From NCBI GenBank assembly GCA_002389785.1, contig DGQS01000169.1:1-32090 (forward strand): a stretch of 32,090 nt of DNA. The letters are read 5' to 3'. Shown here one piece after another: positions 22,050-30,900 of this stretch. Made by a program: the position numbers and the translations under genes. This stretch comes from Bacteroidetes bacterium UBA4408. Lineage in GTDB: Bacteria; Bacteroidota; Bacteroidia; UBA4408. Under the pieces are notes generated by a model, which worked only from the letters and a program-made list of their open reading frames with translations, searched no databases and had not been told where the DNA came from. Numbering within the stretch: the stretch's first letter is position 1; the number at the start of each line of letters is the position of its first letter.

Positions 22050-23444
22050 TTGAAATCCATTCTCACTTTTACTCTCAAAAGAATTCGGGTAATCGTCTTT
22101 TTCATTGCATCAGTCTTGTTTATTCAGGCCTGTAGTACAACTAATGAAAAATCGAAAGAAATTACTTTTGCAAAAGACATTGCTCCAATAATTTACAAAA
22201 ATTGTTCACCCTGTCATCAAAAAAATTCGGTTGGTCCCTTTCCCTTACTGAGTTATAGAGATGTTGCCAAACGCGCTAAAATGATTGCTACCGTTACTGC
22301 AAATCGATACATGCCTCCTTGGCCTGCAGATGCAAGTTACAGTCATTTTGTGGATGAAAAAATATTGAGCAATCATGAGATTGAACTAATTGACAAGTGG
22401 GTGAAAGAAGGATGCGTTATGGGTGATAGTTCTGAACTGCCTGCAACTCCTGTATTTTCAAACGGTTCACAATTGGGTATTCCAGACTTGGTTATTAAAA
22501 TGGACAAACCCTACAAAATCAAAGGCGATAATTTGGATCGCTTTTTATTAATGAAACTTCCTTACGAAATTCAGCGAGATACATTTATACGAGCCATTGA
22601 ATTTATTCCGGGAAATAGCAAATTATTGCATCACATGAATGGAGAAATGTTGCGCTATGAATTTGATAAAAAGAAAAATGTTTTTGATGGAGAAAAGGTA
22701 GTTGATGTTGCAGAATTCCCAACAGTTAAAGACGCCTACGAAAAAATGAAATTAGCCAATGACGATGGATCCTACCCTATTATGAAATTATCGGTAACTA
22801 ATTTTTTACCCGGAGTTTTGCCTAATTTATATCCTGAAGGAATTGGCGGATTTTTTATGTCGCGCAAAGGAGCTTTTTTCTTTAAGGACATACATTACGG
22901 ACCATCCCCAATCGACACCAGTGACCAATCTCAACTTAACATTTTTTTTGGACCCGGTCCATTAAAGCGACCAACTTTAGAATTACAAATGGGAACTTTG
23001 GGAGTATCGCCAATAGTTCCACCACTCATTATTCCGCCAGATTCAGTGAAAACTTTTTTAACGAGCTATTACGTGGGTACGAGTATATCCTTACTCACAA
23101 TTAATCCGCACATGCATTTGTTAGGAAAAAAATTCTGGGCCTTTGCTATTGCGCCTGCTGGTGATACCATTCCACTTATTAAAATAAATAAATGGGATTT
23201 TCGTTGGCAATATTTTTACACCTTCAAAAAAATGGTAAAAATTCCGGAAGGTTCTACTATTTACGTGTATGGTACTTTTGATAATACCTCACAAAATCCG
23301 CTCAATCCATTTCACCCTCCACGTACCATTTCAGAGCGCGATGGAAGTATGCGCACTACCGATGAGATGTTTCAGTTTATTATTACCTATTTGCCTTATG
23401 AACCGAACGATGAAAATATTTCGTTGGAAGGGAAATTGAAATAA
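22050..23444 (+). CDS. Cytochrome c and PHM-like copper monooxygenase lipoprotein
   Basis: A 464-residue exported lipoprotein. The TTG start supplies the only signal peptide; the lipobox is LFIQAC (C28). A monoheme cytochrome c domain follows, with CSPCH (C52, C55, H56) and a probable axial methionine M88 in RYMPPWPAD. Residues ~145-450 match the type II ascorbate-dependent copper monooxygenase fold (PHM/DBM). CuA ligands are H194, H195 (LLHHMN) and H282 (DIHYGPS); CuB ligands are H354, H356 (NPHMHLLG) and M440 (TTDEMF). All six copper ligands are therefore present. It probably hydroxylates an unknown substrate in the periplasm or at the outer membrane, with the heme feeding electrons. It stands alone and ends 7 bp from convergent ruvC. 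Confidence 0.85.
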   Translation: MKSILTFTLKRIRVIVFFIASVLFIQACSTTNEKSKEITFAKDIAPIIYKNCSPCHQKNSVGPFPLLSYRDVAKRAKMIATVTANRYMPPWPADASYSHFVDEKILSNHEIELIDKWVKEGCVMGDSSELPATPVFSNGSQLGIPDLVIKMDKPYKIKGDNLDRFLLMKLPYEIQRDTFIRAIEFIPGNSKLLHHMNGEMLRYEFDKKKNVFDGEKVVDVAEFPTVKDAYEKMKLANDDGSYPIMKLSVTNFLPGVLPNLYPEGIGGFFMSRKGAFFFKDIHYGPSPIDTSDQSQLNIFFGPGPLKRPTLELQMGTLGVSPIVPPLIIPPDSVKTFLTSYYVGTSISLLTINPHMHLLGKKFWAFAIAPAGDTIPLIKINKWDFRWQYFYTFKKMVKIPEGSTIYVYGTFDNTSQNPLNPFHPPRTISERDGSMRTTDEMFQFIITYLPYEPNDENISLEGKLK

Positions 23445-23451
23445 GAATTGT

Positions 23452-24027
23452 TTACTTCACTCGTTTCGCATTATCTTTAATAAAAGCATCCCAACCCGAA
23501 TATTTTTTATCGCCAATAGTTGAATTGTTTTGGAAGGTATGACAAACAGCAGCTGCTAGTCCATCGGTTGCATCTAAATCATCGGGCAGTTGCTGAATCT
23601 TTAACATGTTTTGCAACATGGCTGCCACTTGCTCCTTTGCAGCATTACCATTGCCTGTAATTGATTGTTTAATTTTTTTTGGAGAATACTCGAAAATGGG
23701 AATATCACGATACATAGCCGCTGCAATAGCAACTCCTTGTGCTCGTCCCAACTTCAGCATCGATTGCACATTTTTACCAAAAAACGGAGCCTCCACAGCC
23801 ATTTCATCCGGCTTGTATTCTTCTATCAAGCCTAAAGTACGTTCAAATATTTTCTTCAATCGCAAAGGATGATCATCGTATTTATTGAGGTGCAAAACAC
23901 CCATAGCCAGCAATGAAATTTTAGTACCGGTACTGTGCACAATTCCATATCCCATAATTGTTGTGCCGGGATCGATTCCTAAAATTACTTTATCTTTTAC
24001 GGTACTTTTAATTCCTTGTATTGCCAT
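23452..24027 (-). CDS. ruvC: Holliday junction endonuclease RuvC
   Basis: The resolvase that cuts four-way DNA junctions symmetrically with RuvAB. All four acidic catalytic residues are present: the Asp in [14 protein letters not shown], the Glu in [11 protein letters not shown], and the two Asp in [34 protein letters not shown] is the conserved DNA-contact region. The start used here is the ATG at 24027 (191 residues). The frame is open back to an ATG at 24060, which would add 11 residues without family similarity and reach to 30 bp from the divergent dinB-like start, so the shorter form is preferred. The gene converges with the monooxygenase gene. Confidence 0.95.
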   Translation of the reverse strand: MAIQGIKSTVKDKVILGIDPGTTIMGYGIVHSTGTKISLLAMGVLHLNKYDDHPLRLKKIFERTLGLIEEYKPDEMAVEAPFFGKNVQSMLKLGRAQGVAIAAAMYRDIPIFEYSPKKIKQSITGNGNAAKEQVAAMLQNMLKIQQLPDDLDATDGLAAAVCHTFQNNSTIGDKKYSGWDAFIKDNAKRVK

Positions 24028-24050
24028 ATATAATTTCAAAAATACATTAT

Positions 24051-24079
24051 TTTGATGCAATCAATTAGTTTTAACTTTG
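24051..24079 (+). promoter_or_regulatory. Bacteroidota-type promoter for the DinB-family gene
   Basis: TTTG (24051-24054), a 17-nt spacer and TAACTTTG (24072-24079) match both boxes. The ATG is only 10 bp after the -7 box, so the leader would be a few nucleotides. Confidence 0.55.
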
Positions 24080-24089
24080 ACCAAAAAAA

Positions 24090-24581
24090 ATGAAAACGGC
24101 TAATTATATACAACAACTAGTAAAATATAATGTTTGGGCCAATACTAAAGTGGCTGAGATTTTATGCACACTCACTACTGATGAACTTCAACAAGAAATA
24201 ATTAGTAGTTTTTCCTCTATTCAAAAAACAGTGCTGCATATTTGGGATGCTGAGTTTATATGGCTCAACCGAATAAATGGAATTCCAATTACTACTTTTC
24301 CAAGTAAAGCCTATTCAAAGAATAGCGCTATCGATGCATTTGTTAATTGCTCCCTCGACTGGCAAGTGCTGATGGAAAATAAATCGGATGCCTATTTTGA
24401 TGAATTGAGCAGCTACACAAACCTGCAACAAAAAGTATTTAATAACCGAATGGGTGATATTGTTATCCATTGCATGAATCATTCAACCTATCACCGAGGT
24501 CAGTTAATTACCATGCTTCGGCAACTTGGAAAAGAGCAATTGCCTTCGACAGATTTTATAACCTTTCTTCGAGAAAATTAA
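24090..24581 (+). CDS. DinB family protein
   Basis: A 163-residue four-helix-bundle protein of the DinB/YfiT superfamily. The probable metal-binding histidine triad is in TVLHIWDAEFIWLNR and in IVIHCMNHSTYHRGQL. Family members include thiol S-transferases (bacillithiol or mycothiol dependent) and damage-induced proteins; most, including this one, have no known substrate. The start is the ATG directly after a near-leaderless promoter. It is divergent from ruvC with about 60 bp between the two likely starts. A DNA-damage link is suggested only by the neighbour and the historical name. Confidence 0.88.
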   Translation: MKTANYIQQLVKYNVWANTKVAEILCTLTTDELQQEIISSFSSIQKTVLHIWDAEFIWLNRINGIPITTFPSKAYSKNSAIDAFVNCSLDWQVLMENKSDAYFDELSSYTNLQQKVFNNRMGDIVIHCMNHSTYHRGQLITMLRQLGKEQLPSTDFITFLREN

Positions 24582-24722
24582 TCACTTTAGTTTTTCGAAT
24601 TTATTTGTTCGGGCAGTGCTGAAAATCCTAAAAGGACAAACGTTTTATAGAAACTGCAGGAACAAATAGCTTTGCAATTAAGGTTAATTCAAAAGATCTT
24701 GCGTCATTCTAAGTATAAAAAA

Positions 24723-27700
24723 TTATTGCACGACTACTAATTTTTTGTTTAGTGTAAAATTCTCACCTTTCACCACAACAACATAAATCGCAGAAGCTAA
24801 TTCCGCAATATCAAGTTTATATTCGGTTACACCTTCAGCAGAAAATATTTTAGTAAAAACTACATTTCCCAGCTTATCAAAAATTTGAACCGAATTTACA
24901 CCAACCTGATTAGTGCTTTTTAATAAAACACTTTTACTAGCTGGATTAGGTGTTAATATTAAGTTACCGCTTGTTAATTTATTTTCGGTTATACCAACAG
25001 CCTTGTTTTTAATATTACTTTTTGATGTATTGATTCCTGTTAATGTACGCAGTGTTGGAGTACAACTTAAACCACCCATATTCGTTACTAATCGATAACT
25101 TGCATTGGGAAACAAATTGTAATCCGGATCGCTTATTTGATTCACATTTCCGGAAGTAATAGCAATGGTTCGCCAAACGCCCGAGCTAATGCTATCGCGT
25201 AGTAACAAATATTGTAAAACCGGCGTAGTTTGATTTTGTATTTGATAAAAATTCCAATCAAAATTACCATTGCTTTGGTCGTTTAATTTAATGGTATGAT
25301 GAAAATCGCTTTTTGCACTTTCGGTTCCACAAGCATCTATGGCCGACAGTTTGTATAACTTTGAAGTAACATTGGGATTGGCATATAATAAATTTGAATC
25401 AACAAATAAACTTAGTTGGTTATAGCTAACTGATTTTACGTATGAAAAAACATTGGTTATATCCTCTCTATAAATTCTAAAACTATCGATTACATCGGTC
25501 ACCGGTTTTTCCCAAACAAGCACATTGTATTTTGATAAACTATCAACTGTGCAAATACACAATTGAACAGCCGGTGGAATAGAATCAATAAAAAGCACAG
25601 CGCTACTATCTCTACAACCTGCAAGGCTGGTTACCAGATAGAAATAATTTCCACCCTGAGTAGCCGAATAAGATGCAGCTGTTGCTCCTGCTATTGCTGA
25701 ACCTTCGTAAAACCATTGATACGAAAAACCTGTGCCGCTTAAAGCACTTAATAATTCTGGATGATTGGCACAGGCATAAGCTGTTCCGTTATAAGAAATA
25801 GCTGCAGTAACTGCATTGCATGGACCATCAATCTTAGCGATAACTCCATCCCAAGTACCACCTCCAAATGTATTTTGAAAACCATTAGTAGCAATTCCGG
25901 TAGTACTTTGCGTTGTGCCACAAAAAACAATGTCGTTGTTTTTGTCGAGTGTAATTGCATTCGCATACTCTTCCAAATTTCCTCCCAAATAAGTTCCAAA
26001 AATTCTCTGTCCAAGTGCATTAAATCCGGCAATTAAAATATCACCGGCACCTCCACCAAAAGAAGTTTGAACTGCATTTGACGCGATACCTGATGTACTT
26101 GAAGTTTCACCGGCAATAAATACATTTCCTTTTGAATCGCTGCTGCACGTAATTGCATAATCGTTACCACCAGATCCATAATAAGTTCCCCACAACCGAT
26201 TTCCGGCAGGATCAAACTTTGCTACAAAGGCATCAAGTGGACCCCCTCCAAATGAATTTTGAAATCCTGAAGATGCGATTGAAAAACTACTATTTGTTTG
26301 TCCACACAAAAAAACATTGTTGTTATAATCAACCGCCACATCAAATGCAATATCCGTATCAATATCGCCATAATATGAGCTCCACTGAAATGTTCCACTT
26401 CCAGTAAATTTTACAATAAACGCATCCGTAAGTCCACCAAATGTGCTTTGAAAACCGCCTGAAATTTGTTGTCCTAAACCACTGGTACTTCCACACAAAA
26501 ACACGTTCCCCAATGCATCCGATGTACACGAATAAGCGCGGTCATCTCCACCATCACCAAAATAAGTTCCCCAAATTCGAGCACCTGATGAATTGAACTT
26601 TGCTAAAAACCCATCTATGGTAGCAGAAGGTGCGGAAGCCTGATAGGAATTAGGAGTAGCTAGCCCTGTAGAACTATTCGTAGAACCACATAAATAAATA
26701 TTATTCGAATTATCGATTGCGCAATTATTGGCAACGTCATCGCCAAAACCTCCATAATACGTTGCCCAAACACGAGCACCTGCAGCATTAAATTTTGCTA
26801 AAAAACAGTCGTATTGTCCACCGATAAAACTGTTTTGAAACCCACCGGATGCCATTCCAGAAACACTTGAGGTAAATCCTGAAACATAAACATTTCCTCC
26901 TGCATCGGCAGCACAACCTTGTCCAATATCCGTATCATTACCACCATAATAAGTAGCCCACTGTCGCGCACCTGCAGCATTAAACTTTACAACAAATGCA
27001 TCGCTAGCTGAAGCATGAGTAGTTTGAAATCCACCCACACTGGCAATACCATTGTTGCTATCGGTTTCACCACTCATAAAAATATTTCCGCTAGTATCGG
27101 TGCTGCACCCATACCCATAATCAGTTCCTGTACCTCCATAATAACTCGACCATTGCAGCGTTGGGTCAATGACGAGTGTTTGGGTTGGGTCATAATTATC
27201 GAGTATAAACTTTACTAGATTTGCAGTTACTTTAAAATTACTTTTTATACTTTTTCCTGTTTCGGATATATAACTGATGGGAGAAACTTCAGTTAATTCG
27301 CCTAATTGTGTCACAATATTGAGGTCACCTTTTTTATTCGTCTGAATAGAACCTGCATGTTTGTAGCGAATACTAATTTGAGTTGGATTTCCTCCGGGAT
27401 GAACTATAAAATCATACTCCATTTTCCCATTCTTACTATAAAGTACCCAGTCAATTTGCGGATAAACATTTTGAAAAGTCAATCGCGAAAATGTGGGAAC
27501 ATTGGTAATACCTTGTGGGCAATTCGCTAAATAAAAATTTTCGTAATACTCACTTTCCTGCCCGGCAATTACTTTTGCAGCAGTGTTTGAATTTTCAAGG
27601 TACATGTCCAATCGAAAGATTTCTGCCTCATTTGATGGATTTGATCGGGCAATGTGTTTTTCATTGAATGCTTGTTTTTGACTATTCCTTTTTTTCCATT

Positions 27701-27926
27701 GATAATAAATTGCTCCCTTGCTGATATATACTTTAACGCCGTTACTTTCGGTGGTGTATAAAACATCGGGCTTTGCTTGCCCATCCATATCTATTACTTG
27801 CCCTCTATTTTCAACAAATAGCAATTGCTGGTGGTTCGCATTATTATTTAAGCTGCTAACCAACTGCTGTGCTTGTGCCGTAATAAAAAAGGAAATACAT
27901 GCACTTAACCAAACTACTTTTTTCAT
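24723..27926 (-). CDS. SBBP-repeat propeller protein with T9SS sorting domain (paralog 1)
   Basis: A 1067-residue secreted protein. A signal peptide (residues 1-19) is followed by a conserved N-terminal domain (about 35-255, FVENRGQVIDMDG ... VLYTTESNGVKVYIS), probably the DUF7948 type that precedes SBBP repeats. Residues ~257-690 hold seven SBBP repeats of about 60 residues, each opening with W-x-(S/T)-Y-(Y/F)-G-G and a G-(S/T)-T-x-S core, consistent with one seven-bladed beta-propeller. One Ig-like domain (YQWFYEGSAIAGATAASYSA), a fibronectin-like region and a T9SS sorting domain (LTPNPASKSVLLKS onward) complete it. The linker GINTSKSNIKN is shared with the upstream paralog, 62 bp away on the same strand. 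A role in adhesion or matrix binding is a guess. Confidence 0.88.
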   Translation of the reverse strand: MKKVVWLSACISFFITAQAQQLVSSLNNNANHQQLLFVENRGQVIDMDGQAKPDVLYTTESNGVKVYISKGAIYYQWKKRNSQKQAFNEKHIARSNPSNEAEIFRLDMYLENSNTAAKVIAGQESEYYENFYLANCPQGITNVPTFSRLTFQNVYPQIDWVLYSKNGKMEYDFIVHPGGNPTQISIRYKHAGSIQTNKKGDLNIVTQLGELTEVSPISYISETGKSIKSNFKVTANLVKFILDNYDPTQTLVIDPTLQWSSYYGGTGTDYGYGCSTDTSGNIFMSGETDSNNGIASVGGFQTTHASASDAFVVKFNAAGARQWATYYGGNDTDIGQGCAADAGGNVYVSGFTSSVSGMASGGFQNSFIGGQYDCFLAKFNAAGARVWATYYGGFGDDVANNCAIDNSNNIYLCGSTNSSTGLATPNSYQASAPSATIDGFLAKFNSSGARIWGTYFGDGGDDRAYSCTSDALGNVFLCGSTSGLGQQISGGFQSTFGGLTDAFIVKFTGSGTFQWSSYYGDIDTDIAFDVAVDYNNNVFLCGQTNSSFSIASSGFQNSFGGGPLDAFVAKFDPAGNRLWGTYYGSGGNDYAITCSSDSKGNVFIAGETSSTSGIASNAVQTSFGGGAGDILIAGFNALGQRIFGTYLGGNLEEYANAITLDKNNDIVFCGTTQSTTGIATNGFQNTFGGGTWDGVIAKIDGPCNAVTAAISYNGTAYACANHPELLSALSGTGFSYQWFYEGSAIAGATAASYSATQGGNYFYLVTSLAGCRDSSAVLFIDSIPPAVQLCICTVDSLSKYNVLVWEKPVTDVIDSFRIYREDITNVFSYVKSVSYNQLSLFVDSNLLYANPNVTSKLYKLSAIDACGTESAKSDFHHTIKLNDQSNGNFDWNFYQIQNQTTPVLQYLLLRDSISSGVWRTIAITSGNVNQISDPDYNLFPNASYRLVTNMGGLSCTPTLRTLTGINTSKSNIKNKAVGITENKLTSGNLILTPNPASKSVLLKSTNQVGVNSVQIFDKLGNVVFTKIFSAEGVTEYKLDIAELASAIYVVVVKGENFTLNKKLVVVQ

Positions 27927-27988
27927 GTTTTTTTACTTATAAATCGTGTTCGATTTTGCCAACTAACTTCGTTCAGAATAGTTTGCAA

Positions 27989-30900
27989 TTATTTTTTTAC
28001 AACTAATTTTTTTGTTTCCCTAAAATTATCCCCAACAATGTTCATATGATAAATTCCCGAACTGAATTCTGACAAATCAAGTGTATAATTATTCTTGATT
28101 AAATCCTGTTCATTTCTGATCATTAATTCCTTTCCTAAAATATCAAGTATTGATACAGTACTTATCCTGATTCCTTTGGAAAGGGATATTGTTACTTGGT
28201 TATCGGTTGGATTGGGAAATAAATAAATTTGAGAAGCAAGATCATCTTTTGCATTGGATATACCAACAGTGTTAGTTCTGTTTTTGATGTTTGATTTTGA
28301 GGTGTTAATTCCTGATAGCAATTTTTGAGATGGAGAACAAGGTGAAAACCATTTCATTTCAATTTTATACAAAGCGGTGGGATATAAATCAGTTGCATTG
28401 TCGCTAAAAATGGTGGGTGAGGTAAAAGAAACAAAACCAATGGAATCAAATTGGGAAATAGGTGTATTCGCACGCAAAACTACATAATATGCTCCCGTAA
28501 CATTTACACCTTCATACGGATTCCAGGATAAATTTGTAATACCGGCTCCTAAATTATAGTTGGTTTGCAAAAACAAACAGGTATGCTTGTCTGAAACAGG
28601 CATTGTACTTCGATGATCACAACTATCTACACTTTGCAACAAATAACTCCAAGCCTGGTTATTCGGATTTGACACTGTATCTCTGAAAAATCCAGGTGCT
28701 GAAGCATCCATCGAATCGACCGCCGTAAATTGATTTCCTGCTGTTTCACGCAAAAACACATAGCGTTTAATGAAATTGTTAGCAGGCTTTTCAAAGTAGA
28801 TTAAATTATACATGGAATTAGAATCGACACTAGCATAACAAATTTGAGCAAGTGGAGGAGCCGGATTTATTACTATACGGTTACTGGTGTCGCTACAAAT
28901 ACCATGATTGGTAACCAGCACAGAATAGGTATCGCTGGTGGTTCCGCTTGCTACAAAAAATGTATCTGTGTTTCCTGTTGAACTTCCATTTTTTAACCAT
29001 AAATAAGTGAAATCTGGAGTTGATGAAAGTGATAAAGTACTGGTTGATGACAAACAAGTATAGGGTGAGCCTGACAACACAATTTGTGGTTGAGGATAAG
29101 CATAAACTTCAACATGAAGCATATTACTAGTACTATCGCAATTATTAATGTTCAACTCTTTAACAAAATAATTTCCTGCTTTATTTGCCGAATAAAATTG
29201 AGCAGTTGCGCCCTGCAAAAGTGTATCATTTCTGTACCATTGATAAATAACGCCCGCGGAACTATTGGCAGTAAGTGTTACACTTTGTCCATTACAAATT
29301 TCCAAACTACCGTTTGCATTGATAAAAGCAGGAGGCTTCAAAAATCCGCTCACGGCAAAGCCAACGCTTTCGGTACTGCATCCTGCGCTGTTTGTAACGA
29401 TAACCTTATAAACTGCACTTGCATTTACAACTAAAGAATCGCTGTTTGCACCGGAAATTATTTGATTGTTTACAAACCATTGATAAGTATAACCAGCTCC
29501 TGTATTCGCATGTAATACCAAGTTATCTCCAATACAAAACAACTGGCTGCTAGCCGAAATACTTGCAAGCGGTGTGGGTAACACAAGTACATTAATGCTG
29601 TTACTGATGGAATCGCAACCGGTAACACTTGTGGTAATTACTCGATAAGTTCCTGCAGAATCGGCAGTATAACTGATTGAGTTGGCACCCGGAATGCTAC
29701 TCCAATTGCCATTTTTGTATTGTTGCCATTGACGAAAAACGATATTAGTATTAGAAGGGGATTTGAGTACAACGGTACTCCCATTACAAATATTTGTTGA
29801 TGTTAACGCTTGAATATGTGCATTTGGCAAAGCACCAATTGCCCCTACTGTTTGAGTGGTAGATGAAATAGGTGGATTGTTTGGCAAATTAGAAACAACA
29901 CGAATTGAATTTCCTGAAAAAGAAGCCCCCACAGTAAGTGGAATATATCCGTGAATTATTCCTGAACTCGCCATCGTTGTTCCCAAAATTTCGGGGTTGG
30001 TAGTTGAAAAATTGGTATACAATAATGCTCTGAAAATTGTACCTTGAGGGAAATTCCCAATGGTGTTAAAAGGCACCATAACACTATCGCCCGGGCAAAT
30101 GGATGTGTTGCTTATGGGTAAAGTAAGTATCACACGGTCATTAAAACGTGCTAACAAAACATCGCTGTTGCCATTGAAAGTACTTGATGAATTGTAGGCC
30201 ATTCCAAAAGCGCTGTTGGTACTACCTCCTGCAATTAAATTATTTCCGGTGAATGATACAGAATTAAATGTTTCTGTTCCTTGTGAAGTCCCTAATGGGG
30301 ATGACCATTGAAACTGGCCATTTGTTGTAAACTCAGCAACTACAGCATCAATATCGTTGTTATTGTGATTTGCCCCAACAAATCCAACTCCGTTAATATC
30401 CATGAATGGACTGTTACTATATCCTCCAACCACAATTAAATTTGAAGTGTTAATAGAAATACAGGTGGCAATATCGCTTAAAAAACCACCAAAATAACTT
30501 GCCCAAACTCGATTTCCCAAACTATCAAATTTTACCAAAAACCAATCTTCTAAACCACTTATTGAAGTAGCATAACTACCACTTGTTGCTAATCCACCGG
30601 AAGTTGTGTTTCCTAGCAAATAAATATTTCCGGCAGTATCAATCGCACAATATGCTCCATTGTTGGCTCCTCCGGTTTTTTCGCTTGCAGTAGGATTGCT
30701 CACAGTTGGTGTTCCACCATAATAACTTGCCCATTTTACTGTTAAATCACTGTTGAAGCAAGCAACATAATCATCATCAATTCCTCCTAAAGTCACATCA
30801 AAAGCTCCAGTTGTTGCGATGTTTGAGCTGCTGGCTGTATTGCCTGATAAAAAGTAGGTATTATTTTTTCCTAAACAAATTGTACTTGCCAGTTCCTGAT

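Noticed and set aside
25761..26036. Long open frames antisense to the SBBP genes
   Set aside because: They are in the shadow of a strongly supported reading frame, and their translations show no signal peptide, motif or family resemblance.
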